From assembly GCF_932276165.1 (NCBI RefSeq), contig NC_063982.1:2063501-2127500 (forward strand): a stretch of 64,000 bases of DNA. Direction: 5' to 3'. The number at the start of each line of letters is the position of its first letter. Position 1 is the stretch's first letter. The DNA comes from Plutella xylostella. Its lineage: Eukaryota; Arthropoda; Insecta; Lepidoptera; Plutellidae. This document shows, one piece after another, positions 43,000-54,720 of this stretch. The position numbers and the translations under genes are program-made. The notes under the pieces are model-generated. The model saw only the letters and a program-made list of their open reading frames with translations, did no database searches and was not told the origin of the DNA.

Positions 43000-43056
43000 A
43001 TTATTCGAAAGTCCTTAAAAAAAAAAAAAAAAAATAATTATTCGAAAGTCCTTAAA
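43000..43056. repeat. 20-bp direct repeat flanking an A-tract
   Basis: ATTATTCGAAAGTCCTTAAA at 43000-43019 is repeated at 43037-43056. Between them lie only A residues and TA. Same geometry as 31459-31521. Confidence 0.85.
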
Positions 43057-43479
43057 CATTTGACAAAAGCCGTACTGTCACGAATGACAAGCGCCATCGT
43101 AGGAAAAAAAACACAAAGCATCGTCAAGTGAGGTCCTTTTGGAAATTACTTTAAATCATAGCTAGACTATTTAGCACTGTGCGTATTTTTTGCTCGAAAT
43201 AGAACGGATTAGTGCCGGTGTCTTGCAAATTTCTTCTCTTTTCTACGCGGGATCCGTTCCGTTTTGTTTGATGTTTTATTGGACATTAGACTATGTTAGA
43301 ATACAATAAAATTGAATAAATACATTTATTTGACACCAAAAACAGACACTCACACACACAACTCACAAAATAAATATACAAACATTACTTAACATTAGTT
43401 CGGTGATGGAAAACATGACACAAGTGTATAATTCGATGCCATCGAAAACTATAAATTTTATCAGACTAACCTATACCTA

Positions 43480-43557
43480 AAGATCGCATCCAGTGGCGTG
43501 CTTTGTGAGAGGCCTACGTCCAGCAGTGAACTGCTATAGGCTGATGATGATGATGAA
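43480..43557 (+). pseudogene. LINE 3' fragment, (GAT)n-tailed
   Basis: AAGATCGCATCCAGTGGCGTG...GTCCAGCAGTGAACTGCTATAGG then (CTGATGATGATG). Same end as 42794-42935 but in opposite orientation, about 0.6 kb apart. Confidence 0.6.
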
Positions 43558-44554
43558 TCTATACCTACCTTTAATGGAAATTAATACGCATTCATAAAAA
43601 TTCAGCAAAGATTCACACATATTTCACCGCTTAAAGTTATATAAGACACCTTCAGAACTTAACATTATAATATTATTACGATTTACAAATTCATCTCAAA
43701 ACGGCTTACCCTAGAGCTAACCCAAAACTGTAAAGGGGCACTAAGTACCCTTACATACATTGTTAACCCATTATGGGATATTTTCGGTTTTATTCACCTA
43801 TTGTGGGGTCTATTGTGCCTTTGTCGCTAATTTTTCGGTCCCTTTACGGACGCGTGGCGAAGGGTTAATGTTTTGAAGGTAATAAAAGTATCAAACTGTT
43901 GTTGTTTATATTAAATTCTATGAAGCTACTATTTTCTATTATGATTATTTATAACATTGTTGAAAACGAAACAGGCGCGATAAACCTTACTAAAATATTT
44001 TTAAAATTTTATAAACAGCCTGGTTTTTACGGGCAGTATGTTTTGTTTATCTTTGGACGCCTGTGTAAAACTTATGAATTGAGTATCTATAGAGTCTTGA
44101 ACTTTAGCTATCAGAATTAATCTTTGTAATTTATAAATCCAATAAACCACACAAAGAAAATTTAATAGTAACACTTAAAAACGTACCTGCCGTGCAGTTA
44201 CTTAACCTACTTATACATTGAATAAGAATAGATCTATTATAATTGACTTCTTACAATTGAACCAAATTCACTCTCACTTACAATGTTATTATTAAATGAG
44301 TATAGCAAACGCCATGCGCAATTTATAATGATAGTTATTCAGTAGTGTGGTAGCGCTTTATCGTTCATTCGATCTCATGTTATTTAAGTATTTAATAGAA
44401 AAGTGTAGGCAAATTTCGGATAAGCATCATAGTGGTTGTGAACTACGATTAATTTCGTAGCAGCAGGTTTAGCATTGTAAGAAGTAAATCGATATAAGTA
44501 CAAGCTGTGAAAAAGTTCCACGTACAAAATGTCGACACCAATTAATAAAGCCCT

Positions 44555-44907
44555 CTATTCTATTCTATTCTATTCTATTCTCTGTGGGGGTGTAAGTACC
44601 TGCACCTGGCTCTCTCGAATGGAACCTTTGCGCATATCCCCAAAGTCTAAACTGCCTTCCTAAGCTTGGACCATTTCCACACCACGCTGGTCCACTGCGG
44701 GTTGGTGGGTTCACATATCTAGATGTGCTAGATCTAGATATGCAGGTTTCCTCACGATGTTTTCCTTCACCGTAAGAGCGATGGTATACATTGAACTTAA
44801 GTTAAAAGAACTCATTGGTAGTATTGGTACATGTCAGCGCCGGGATCGAACCCGCATCTCTGGCGTGAGAAGCGGGCGCTTACCCGACTGAGCTACCACC
44901 GCTCTTA
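44555..44907 (-). mobile_element. tRNA-derived SINE, family 2, with target duplication
   Basis: On the minus strand: tRNA-like head AGCGGTGGTAGCTCAGTCGG...GCGGGTTCGATCCCGG, a body, and a (GAATA)n tail. Flanked by an 11-bp target duplication AATAAAGCCCT (44544-44554 and 44908-44918). The head looks like a complete tRNA promoter (A box TAGCTCAGTCGG, B box GGTTCGATCCC). A second copy lies at 59067-59338 and a scrap at 40984-41045. Confidence 0.85.
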
Positions 44908-45111
44908 AATAAAGCCCTATTTTTCATATTAAATTTTAGGGGTGTTATAAGTTATAAGTGAACGTGTCTGTGTAGGTATGTCCTGTGTATCTGTAATATC
45001 TGTGGCTACTACCGAACGGCTGAACCGATTTTCCGCTTCGCTTTCTTAATTTTACGCTGAGTTCATAGCCATTTTTTATGAAAATCGGTTCAGTCGATTC
45101 AGGACTTTATA

Positions 45112-45277
45112 CAGGGTGTTGCAAAAAGGGTATACCTACTAAGCTGTAAGGGGGTAACTCAGGGGGCTATTCTGAATAAAATTGCGAATTTCAATAACTC
45201 GTAGAACAAAAGTTGTTCAGAATGACCCCCCTAAGTCACACTCTTTCGGCTTAGTATACCCTTTTTGCAACACCCTG
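45112..45277. mobile_element. 166-bp MITE (CAGGGTGTTGCAAAAAGG ends)
   Basis: Inverted ends CAGGGTGTTGCAAAAAGGGT and its reverse complement at the right, with TA on both sides. Inside, a second inverted pair (GGGGGCTATTCTGAAT / CAGAATGACCCCCC). Non-coding, mariner-like. Confidence 0.85.
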
Positions 45278-46217
45278 TATAAGCTCCTTTTTAGTGGATT
45301 AGGGGATCTTATAAACTTCCTGATGTCCGATAGATTCCAAATTTCGTATATTTTATTTAGGTAGGTACCAGACAGAAGCCTTGTAACTTTATTAATAACG
45401 TTTTACCTAACAACTTTTTTGGCACAGTTTTCCCTTTTAGTTGTTATTATTTATTTATTTATTTATTTATTTAAAAAATAAATAAATAAATAAAATAAAT
45501 TATTTACCTATTATTATTTTGCGATCCAAGTCTAGGTACCTTAATTAAAAGCTGTACCTAAGTAAATATTTTTTTAACATATTTCTAATTTGTATTCTTA
45601 GTAGGTAGCTAGGTAAATATGTAGTATACAAATAGGTATGTCTTTATAATATTGTAATTGCATAATCCCATTATTTTAATATGTAAAATAAAAGAAAAAT
45701 AAACGATGTCATTTATTTTATTTTGTGTTCTTCATTTATACCTATTCCCAAGAACGTAGGTACTTACTTAATTATTTTTGATCTCCACATACCTACCTTA
45801 ATTCGGGGATTAAAGTCGTGAGCATAAATTTGATTATTATGTACCTATTATGTGTAGCAGATACCTACATTTTATAAGTATGTCAGAATACGATATTTAC
45901 GACTGTGTTTTTGAGATTCTGTAGAGCGATCCGGAAAAAACGCAGCACATTCTATTCAATAGTCTATTCGAAAGTGCTGTCAACCTGTCAACAACAAAAT
46001 GGCGGTGTATAGATTTGCGAAAGTTTGACAGCTATCATTCCATAGGTCATTGTCAGAATAATATTATGTACTCTGTGGTCATTCTTTTCGAAACTCATTC
46101 GAAAGGTAAAAAGTGTTCGAAAGTGCTGTCAAGTTGACAATAGTCGCACTCGCATTCGATTCTATTCGTTAGCTCGAATTTTCGTGATACGGGTACTGAA
46201 ACCTTCAAATTCATTTA
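45278..46217. other. non-coding; palindromic ATTT/AAAT microsatellite
   Basis: 45449-45501 is (ATTT)n followed directly by (AAAT)n, which can form a long hairpin. About 45930-46195 has a GAAAGTGCTGTCAA word in two direct copies, possibly an old MITE. No gene. Confidence 0.4.
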
Positions 46218-46440
46218 CACTCCCGGGCAATGAAAAAAATCCACTCACAAAATACCGACATCAAACGACCCCAATTTTATCAAACATTTAAAAGTTTTAA
46301 AAATGTTATTGATTTTTCCTTTTTCCTGATTCTCTGTTTAATTTATTTCACAGTTGAAGAAGGAGTCATTAAGCTAGCGTTTTCCGTTTAGGAGTAATTT
46401 GGTGTTTTTCTCAGTGGAACCTTTTTATTGCCCGTGAGTT
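46218..46440. mobile_element. MITE, CACTCACGGGCAATG family
   Basis: CACTCCCGGGCAATGAAAAA to TTATTGCCCGTGAGTT with TA on both sides. Internal TCAGTGGAACC and AGGAGTAATTTGGTG as in the other copies. Confidence 0.75.
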
Positions 46441-47144
46441 TATTTTTATAATAATTTTTTGTTAAACATGCATCTGATTCTATCCACATCCTATTTTAAA
46501 ATAACAAAACCCTTTATTAATATAAGGTAAGTAGCTACACCATTTTTCAGAGCTTATGATATGTGGGACGTTTTGAGTTTGACCGTTCTAGAGATGTCCG
46601 AGAGTGAAATCCTATCGACTTGAACCTATCGATTTGTATATACTCCATAGATTAATATAAATATGAATTTATTCGTATACAGGCATGGGAGAACGAAGAT
46701 ATAGGTGCTGAAAAATCAAGTGGTATCGAATTTTTACTAAGGTCATATTACGATATCCTGCCACTCCTGAGCTGGCCTATCAGCCATTTAAGGGATAACG
46801 TTGACTTTTCGGAAAACCTGTATAATACAATGTTGTAAAAATTCTAATATTGTATAAATTTTAATCGATTTCAGAATGTCGACTTAGATGTGTCGCATCT
46901 CTAGTACGTTCCATTTTACCAAAGTGCGTACTCTAGAAATATATATTATCTGTGGTCATTGTCAATAAAATGACAGATTTTGCATATATGTATTCATGCG
47001 TTAAATGGAAAATTTTAAAGTGTCACCCATGTCTTTGCCCCTGGAAAATGGTGTAAGTACCTACTTATAATACCTAATTGAACCAAGCGCAGTATCAAAT
47101 ATTGGCAACTATAGTATGTAGACTATGTATATAGGTAAGGTAAG
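46441..47144. other. non-coding; foldback-arm scrap
   Basis: 46730-46830 is a diverged piece of the terminal arm of the 55549-58540 foldback element (TACTAAGGTCATATTACGAT, CTATCAGCCATTTAAGGGAT, AACGTTGACTTTTCGG). No gene. Confidence 0.55.
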
Positions 47145-47775
47145 CATGGCGTAGTGGTTAGTGGCCCTGACTGCTATGCCGGAGGTCCCGGGTTCGATTC
47201 CCGTCTGGGGCAGATATTTGTTTAAAGATATAAATTAGTACTCCGGTCTTGGGTTGATATTTAAGCCTCGTATTCACTAGGCGACAAATTGTCGCAGAAC
47301 CTGTCTAGGCACATGTCGTCTACGTGTCGCCGCGACGTCGCGCTCTGTTCTGCGACGTCGCACGCGACTATACAGCGACATCTACGTGTCGCAGAACAGG
47401 TTCCGTGTTTTGGCTCGCGAGACAGAACTTCCTGCGACATCAGTCTAGCGCATAGAGTAGGTATATTTTTTTTACTAGGTCTAGCGACCGCTGTTGCAGA
47501 GTGTGGACGCGTGCGCGACTTCTAGCGACAAAATGTATCACGACATGTTACCAAAATGTTCTGAGAACACGCACCGTAGATGTTCTGTAACAGTCTCAGA
47601 ACTTGTGCCCTAGTGAATTCGAGGCTTTATATTTAATATGTATCTATCTATGTATTTGTGTAGAAATGTCAGCTGTCCGATACCCATACACCACCAAAGC
47701 TAGGCATACCACACAGGCTCTGCTTAGCTTGGGTTCGGATGGCCGTGTGTGAGATGTCCCCACATATTATTATTG
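47145..47775 (+). mobile_element. tRNA-derived SINE, family 1, interrupted
   Basis: Head GGCGTAGTGGTTAGTGGCCC...GGTCCCGGGTTCGATTCCCG, body, then after an inserted MITE the rest of the body and the end GAGATGTCCCCACAT(ATT)n. The A and B boxes are better preserved than in 944-1192. Confidence 0.8.
47264..47626. mobile_element. 363-bp TIR element inserted in the SINE
   Basis: Ends AGCCTCGTATTCACTAGG and CCCTAGTGAATTCGAGGCT are inverted. The flanks TGATATTTA (left) and TTATATTTA (right) are a likely 8-9-bp target duplication with one difference, as in hAT or Mutator-like elements. The interior is G+C-rich with many GCGACA/TGTCGC words in both orientations. A 78-codon open frame inside is not a gene. 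Confidence 0.75.
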
Positions 47776-47907
47776 TATTCACAATGCTCGATCTGTCTTC
47801 AATATCTTTCAGCCATGAAAATATTATGTACGAGTACTTCTGCCGCGTTCGCCGGTAATGCCAAGCCAGGTTATGTAAGTACCTATGTTAGGTAAGTATT
47901 GTAGATA

Positions 47908-48106
47908 CACTCACATGCAAAGAAACAGTCCACTTTCGAAATGACCCCAATTTTAAAAAATATTTAATAGGAAATTTCAGTCGGTAATATTCTGATGCAC
48001 CGTTAAATGTACAAAAATATTGTAGAAGGCGCCATTAAGTTAGTTTTTTTCGTTAAGGAGTAATAAGAGGTTTTTCTCACTGGAACTTTTTCATTGCCCG
48101 TGAGTT
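47908..48106. mobile_element. MITE, CACTCACGGGCAATG family
   Basis: CACTCACATGCAAAGAAACA (diverged left end) to TTTTCATTGCCCGTGAGTT with TA on each side. Only 7 bp separate it from the next copy. Confidence 0.7.
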
Positions 48107-48113
48107 TATATTA

Positions 48114-48514
48114 CTCTCACGAGCAATGAAATAGTATTACTTAGAAAAAAGGCGTCTCCAAATTACCCAATTTTTTCAAACATTTAATTAATATATTGAT
48201 TAAAATATTTTTTAACGTTTTCAGTTGCTACTTTTCTGATGCGCTGTTAAATGCTAATCATAATATACATGGTTAGTGCCAATTTCTCCATTGTCGGTTA
48301 TCTAACCGACAGGGATTGATTTATAAATTAAACGTCATCTCCATATAAAATTCATGACAGATGTGACAAAAATAAACCACTACTCCCTGTTTTTGCTCTA
48401 ACCCACGATGGAGAAATTGGCACTTAATATTGCAGACGACTTTAAGCCAGTCTTTTACATAGAAGTCATTTGGTGCTATTATTGTCACTGGAACTTTTTC
48501 ATTGCTGGTGAGTG
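48114..48514. mobile_element. MITE, CACTCACGGGCAATG family, carrying another MITE
   Basis: CTCTCACGAGCAATGAAA to TTTTCATTGCTGGTGAGTG with TA flanks. The normal ~200-bp element is enlarged by the insertion at 48275-48424. Confidence 0.7.
48275..48424. mobile_element. MITE, AGTGCCAATTTCTCC family, nested
   Basis: AGTGCCAATTTCTCCATTGT to GATGGAGAAATTGGCACT, in inverted orientation inside relative to 34404-34549 (ATCTGTCA motif reversed). Inserted in the CACTCACGGGC MITE 48114-48514. Confidence 0.75.
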
Positions 48515-48998
48515 TATTTTGTTGTTGGTACAGAAGACCTACAAAGAATGACATGTCATGAATCAAACTATTATTTGCTTCTTTATTCAAATTCAAATCT
48601 TTATTGCATTCCATAATTAGTGTTACTTACATAATGTGTTAAAATAATAAAAAAGCGATCATACGGACACGGGAGGGCACAGCAATTTCCTATTAGGAGA
48701 AGCATGTACCTATTCTCGGGTGTAATATTATTATCTATCCATTCTAAACGGATTCTGCATAGGAAAACATAAATAAATGCATTGACAACAACAAATCAAA
48801 ATGACTGGAATAACTGCAAAGGTCGCCAATTATTGGCCTATTACTTAACGCTGCAATGCAACGACAGAAACTGGTGACTTTGACAGATTTTGAACCTTTG
48901 TACGCACTTATTTATAAGGAATACTTATATACTGTGTATAAGATCGCGAGCGGTCCTTGGGCTAACTAGCGCCACCTATTGAAACAAAATGGTAACTT
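48515..48998. other. non-coding sequence
   Basis: Nothing recognised. Confidence 0.35.
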
Positions 48999-50379
48999 CC
49001 CAACAAACATTTTTCCCTCAGTTACAGCTATTTTTATAACTTTAACCTGTATAACTGTGTTATAATTATCTCAGTTCTAACATAAAGCGATAAAGATGAG
49101 TTAAAAAATGAAATCAGTGTTAACAGCAGGTTTAAGTGTTAAAATGGTATTAGTCAAAGCAATTATAATTAAGATGTTATAGGTTTAAACTGTTTCTAGA
49201 ACCTAAAGCTATACAAGAGTGCTCACTGACACTTGTTAACACTTATGGTTGTTAAGTAGTTTCCTTTAATACTCATATAAATCTTTAGGTGTCATATTGA
49301 CTTTAGGCTGTAGGAATTGGTTATAAAAGAGATTTTGTCAAGAGTGCAGTAAGACAAGATTCTTACAGTGTTGGAAAACTCAACAATGCAGTTTTAATCT
49401 TTAAGGTTAACTTAACTTACGCTTATTGCGTTGGGCAAGTAGACTGTAAAAGTAACGGTGTTAAGCAAGACTGTGCGGATCGACTAAGACTGCATAATAC
49501 CCTTGGCTAAGGGTGTTCTATTTCAAAAAGTGTAATAGATGACTTAAGTGAGTCTATATGTCTTAAATGTAAGTTCGCCATTTGCATTGGCGACCTAACC
49601 TATAAATTGCTGGGATAAACAATATTTTGCTTTAAAATACTTACTTATTTATGTGAATTTTGTCATTGCAGTCATGCCAATCGATTTATGAAACTAATGG
49701 ACATACAGTAAGGATACAAAAAAATACAAAATTGAGTCATCTATTTTATATTTACTTATGTTTCATTTGAAATCCTTAATAAATTCGGAGCGCATTAAAA
49801 TTGAGGTGGAAAATATGGTATACATTACAGTAAAATTACAATGGCATATTATTTTCAATTCACAAAACATGTTAAGTCAAGTTAATATATTATATTTACT
49901 GTTATTTAGTATTAATCAATACTGTCACTCTAATACTGTCGCGTATGATTGCTGTTGACACTATTATTTTCAAAGACATACATCTTGTATGGTAAAAGTG
50001 TATTCGAAAAACGGTAACATACTCACTTAACCCTTTTTTAACTAACAAATAAGAGTCAGGGAGTCAAATAACCATTCTACAACCACAACTATACCGGTAA
50101 AAGTTCTAGCTGAGAGTGATTAAACGCTCTTCAATAGTAACTTTAGCACTTCAATGACACCGTACTACAGGCTTTCTATAACTTAAACACTTCAATGACA
50201 CCGTTTTACAGACTTTCTAAAGCCTTTACTCTCAAAATCGTGGGCCTCTTTCGTGGTTATAAGTGAGTTAGAGCACTCTCCTACACTCTTATACAGCTAT
50301 GTCTTAACACTTTAATTTTCGAATGGAACCATTATACAAGTTATATGAGAGTTTTTTTAACGCTACGATGTTAGTTGGG
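48999..50379. mobile_element. 1.38-kb TIR element, CCCAA-ended family, copy 2
   Basis: Same element and orientation as 25410-26791, with scattered single-base differences, starting CCCAACAAACATTTT and ending GTTAGTTGGG. Both flanks are TT (48997-48998, 50380-50381). No coding capacity. Confidence 0.85.
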
Positions 50380-53300
50380 TTCTGCCTTAAAGCAAAACGA
50401 AACTACTATTCTTCATGCGTTTTTTTTAGAACCTTATACCCAGTAGTCTAGTAGGTAATCACCTATAGTCTTGAAGTTCGCCAAAGTAACGCCTTTTGTT
50501 GTAAGACTGAAAATTCAGGAATAAGTATTCTCCTATTCCTCAACTTGGCGTCGGCGTAGTCAGAAACTGCAAACTTAATGGTTTAAGGTTTGTCATCTTA
50601 CTTTAGATTCGTCACCGATACCATTTCGTAACTACCGCTAAGAATAAAAAAGCATAAAAAATAAATGATTCACTTAATTAATTCAATAGAATCCCAAAGC
50701 TACACGTGCACTAAAAGTACAGATTTTCAACCTTAACTAGGTTGCAGATATGAAGTTGTGCATAGCAGCCGTCTCAAAAAATGCAACATTTTTATTGAGA
50801 CAAAAAACCCCGAGCTTCTCAGCTCTAGTGGTTCGACCATTCGCGTGTAACCATAACAAGAGTACAAACAGACAGTAAATAGGGATATCATGGTGATTTG
50901 TACGCAAAATTAGTATAACATAGCAAATTGATCGACAGCACGACACTACACACTAGTTATCCCATCCATAGATAAATTGCTGGGTTTTTTAAAGCATTTT
51001 TTCTGGCTATGGCTGATGTTAGATTCGTTTTTAGCAAAGATACTTTAATATGAACTAAGTACATTTGTACACCATGTAAATGACCAAGTTTTGAGTATGT
51101 TCATCATCATCATCACGACCCATCACGTCCCCACCCCCACTGCTGGGGCACGGGTCTGCTTCTAATGAAGGAATGGTTTGTTATAAGTTATAATAAATTT
51201 ATAAATAAAACAGCAATAATCTTAATCGTCATTAACCGCTTCCAGCCGGCTATCTGTCTAAGGTCGATAGTTCAAGGGTTGGAAGGCGTCCCACGCTAAG
51301 CCTGGATGTAAACAAACAGTTAGTCATAGTAATCTAACAGTTTTAAAGGATGTTTGGTCAGCAGGCGTCGTCATCATCATCAGCTAATAATCATCCATTG
51401 CTGGACATAGGCCTCTCCCACGGAGCGCCACAACACTCGGTCTTCGGTCTTCCTCATCCAACCACTACCGGCTACCCGCCTAAGATCGTCAGTCCAGCGG
51501 GCAGGAGGGCGTCCCGCGCTGCGTTTGTCTGTTCGTGGTCTCTACTCGAGAACTCGGTCTACCCCACTTTGTCTACATGCTGAAAAAATCACGTCAACGT
51601 ACGCATTCTGCATTCCCATTAATATCAATTATTGCAACAAACCCCTTCACACAACCAACTAACACATTTATTGACAGTCATCTAGCTACGATCTATCAGA
51701 AAACGCCAGAAAGACCAATATTTTGACTCGCTTTTAACAAAGTCGTCAAATTTTGAAGCTACCGGAGTCATTTTAGCCTTAAGTGATGACGTGACAGAAA
51801 GTGACCAGTCACTGAGTGAAAAAAATAAAGTGCATAGATTTTTATGACGCAGCACTTTTGAGTTTTGACATTTTTATTTTGTTGCGTTCATTGCAGTCAA
51901 AAGTGGCGCCAGGAGTCAATTTTTTTTTACGATTTGGTACCTAGTTACTACAAGATTAATTATTGAGTTTTTATTGTTGTATACCTAAATACCCATAGTA
52001 GGTAGGGTAAAAGGTCTACCACTACAACGACGGCAGAATGAGAATTTTCACGCAATCGGTATGATTAGTACAACTAGGGTGAACCCTACTTCGTATTCAG
52101 CCAGTAAACGTCCACTGCTAAACATAGACCTCTCCACGGAAGCGCCACAACACTCTGTCCTCAGCCTTGCTCATCCAGCCACTACCGGCCTCCTGTCTAA
52201 GGTCATCAGCGGTCCAGAGATATTTAATACTGAAAATAAAATATTTTAAGATTTAGCCAATATTACTCTACGATTTAGCATTTAAATGGTCTTTCTGTCT
52301 TCGATCATAACCTCAAAGCAGCCGTAAACCGAACTTCAATCACCATAACACCTCAAAACTATAACCTCGGAACAATTAAAAACAGGTAGTAGGACTTGGT
52401 CAATAATACTCACAATATCTCTGTCTTTCAACAAAAGACAATCAAATAAACAATAAAATCTTAAAACCAATCTACCTCGGCACTTCACGGGGCAAAAACA
52501 TGCACTAACAAGGTGCCTTTTAATTATCAAAACTGGACTCTTAATTTCTTTTTTTTTCGTCTTGGCTGAATGGCTGCGGTATCTTTGCCAAGCGGCACCT
52601 TTGCCGAGTTTTTTTTTTTCGTTTGTATAATTTGTAAAATGCCATGTTAGCGCCGCGACTGATGGTATTTAAATTGTCGTTGTGTTTGAACTCGTTTCCG
52701 GTTCATATTTTGATAATTTCGGCCACCCATGGCTCAGGAGCTGGCTGTTACTGATACCACCTACCTAAAGACAAGGAAAAACTAAACAAGAGCCAGAGAG
52801 GTTACGTAGAAAAAGTACGGACTTCCTCAAATGCAACGTACTACCGAAAATATCATAAGAAAATCTGGATGCATAAATTCTATTCCTATTACTAGCTTGT
52901 TTACTTGCTTTTTCTACATTATTTACGTAGTAGTTTATAAAAATTTAAATTAGAAAAAAATTAGTTCCTTAAATAAAACAGTAAAAAACGGTAGGTAGTT
53001 AAACACGTACTTAGTAAGTTAGTGTACGAGTAGAAAAAATCAGGGCATTCTAGACTAACTAATAAGCAAATAAGACGAATGATCATGGCTGTTTTCTTTT
53101 CTTTACAGCCTCTATCATTAATATCAGTCGTTTTAGTCTAACAAAGAGCCGTTACACAAATTCGCAAACGGAACTATTTCGGCGCGAAAAGGTTTTTTCT
53201 TCTTTTTTTCTGGCCAGTATTTTTTTCTTGCCATCTTTGTCGGTACTTTGGTTCAACTTTCGTTGGAGAAAGGTGAGTTTACCTGCTTTGTGTCACCGCC

Positions 53301-53618
53301 AGGAATATGATTGATGTGGCAAATGCGTGGATTGAAGTCATTGTTCTTAGGATTCGGCCTCAGAATAATAACGGTCTCGCACTTTTTTCGGTGGGTTTTT
53401 TTGCCAATTTGCGACGGTGTTCTTTTGTGGTGGTCTAAATTTATTTATGATGTTTAGTTATATGTGAATTTTATTCTCAAATACTAGTGTCCGAAATAGT
53501 TCCTAGGGTTAATCTCTCATCTACACTCAATGTTTATTGATTAAGGCTGTACCTACCTATTGTAGTGAGAAGTCGGGCAGGCATCAAAGTAATAAATTCA
53601 TTAAGACCCAAATATATA
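50380..53618. other. non-coding with LINE tails; repeat-poor islands
   Basis: No gene. LINE 3' scraps at 51098-51175, 51366-51522 (separate entry) and 52095-52222 (minus, ...LSKHRPLLADG-type, decayed). Two G+C-mixed, repeat-poor islands at about 52560-52800 (CTTTGCCAAGCGGCACCTTT...) and 53150-53420 (GGCGCGAAAAGG...GATTGATGTGGCAAATGCG) could be conserved non-coding elements upstream of Dll. Unproven. Confidence 0.4.
51366..51522 (-). pseudogene. LINE 3' fragment, (GAT)n-tailed
   Basis: (CAT)n-headed on the plus strand, then minus-strand coding for the RRPPARWTDDLRRVAGSGW...EDRV ending. Close to 23672-23826 at DNA level. Confidence 0.7.
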
Positions 53619-53836
53619 CACTCACGAGCAATGGATACTTATAAAATTTGCCCACCCAATTTTTTAAAACATTGCTTCAGGATTTGCTCACAAAATTCAC
53701 GTTTTTAGTTGGTAATATTCTGATGCGCCCTTAAATATATATCAATATTGCAGACGGCGTCATTAAGCTACTATCGTTTTCCGTTTAGGAGTAATTAGGT
53801 GCTATTGTCACTGGAACTTTTTCATTCCTCATTAGA
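53619..53836. mobile_element. MITE, CACTCACGGGCAATG family, 3' end decayed
   Basis: TA|CACTCACGAGCAATGG to ACTGGAACTTTTTCATTCC; the final GTGAGTG is mutated. Shares AGGAGTAATTAGGTG with the other copies. Confidence 0.65.
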
Positions 53837-53909
53837 TATTTCATCCATATCCTACGCAATACTTATCCACGATAATACCAATAACCTGCACATCCTGAGG
53901 GTTGACTGG

Positions 53910-53988
53910 CAGAAAATGCTTTTAGCAAGTCCACCCTTTGTACTTTTATTTATGATATTTGTACAATAAAGAGTTAAATAAATAAATA
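53910..53988 (+). mobile_element. LINE 3' UTR end
   Basis: GGCAGAAAATGCTTTTAGCA ... TGTACAATAAAGAGTT(AAATA)n. Same end as the split copy at 33752-34040. Confidence 0.55.
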
Positions 53989-54266
53989 CTTAAACAAGCC
54001 AACGGTATTTCGGGTGTTATTTTTTTCCAAAATGGCTTCCATCTCTTGCACTCATTGTACTTTACAATAATTTACTTTGTAATATACACTAATCATATTA
54101 TTTGCGGCTCGGTAACGCCTTTGTAAGGAACATAGTCCATTGCGTATCTATACTGGGATTAGAAGCAGAGACAAAAAATATGTAACTAGCTAGAGATTAT
54201 AACGGGTTCCGTAGGTAATTTAATTTTGTGAGTCTGTCAAATAGTTTTTCAGGTGAATTATAACCA

Positions 54267-54720
54267 ACTAGCTGTTCCCGCGAGCTTCGCTTTGCCGTAG
54301 AGTTTTCCCGTGGGAATTCCAGGATAAAAAGTAGCCTATAGTCAGCGGGCCAATCCGGCTCGAAGGACCATGTTTAAACGATAGATGTAGACTGAGGGAG
54401 CTGGAGTTGAGTTCAGTTCTGAGTAGACTTGTGGTAGAGGATGACTTCAAACACGACTTGTATAATTATTTATAAAACTGTTTTATTTACTGAACACACA
54501 CATATTTACACCAAGATGGAAGAAGAGAGACAGGAAGCGGAAATGCCTACATAGGTTTTTAATATTAATGTTGGTGTTGCCAACAGTTCTTTCTCAGGGT
54601 CTAGACCATTATGTATAACAAATTTCATTTAAATTCTTCCAGTAGTTTTGGCGTGAAAGAGTAACAGACAGACATACACAGTTACTTTCGCATTTATAAT
54701 AGTTTAGTTAGGAGTTAGGA
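54267..54720 (-). mobile_element. Helitron-like (Lep1-type) element, interrupted
   Basis: Minus strand from A|TCC(TAACTCC)TAACTAAAC to GCGGGAACAGCTAG|T. Interrupted between AGTAGCCTAT and GTTCTTTCTC by the LTR fragment 54340-54585. Confidence 0.8.
54340..54585 (-). mobile_element. LTR plus primer-binding site fragment inside Helitron-like copy
   Basis: Minus strand: TGTTGGCAACACC...(AATAAAACAG polyadenylation-like signal)...CGTTTAAACA is a 215-bp LTR-like unit (54371-54585) with TG/CA ends. TGGTCCTTCGAGCCGGATT follows at once (54352-54370), complementary to the 3' end of tRNA-Tyr. Only ~12 bp of leader follow before the host element resumes. No target duplication is visible. LTR + PBS + short leader and nothing else suggests an aborted or deleted insertion, possibly of the BEL/Pao or gypsy type. 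Confidence 0.65.

Larger units (their letters stand above)
41871..44554. other. non-coding with LINE tails
   Basis: No gene. LINE 3' fragments at 42794-42935 (minus) and 43480-43557 (plus), a homopolymer locus at 43000-43056 and an AT-rich remainder. Confidence 0.4.

Noticed and set aside
45449..45501. (ATTT)n/(AAAT)n palindrome as a possible terminator or cruciform element
   Set aside because: A simple microsatellite that happens to invert; no repeat ends or gene context give it a role.
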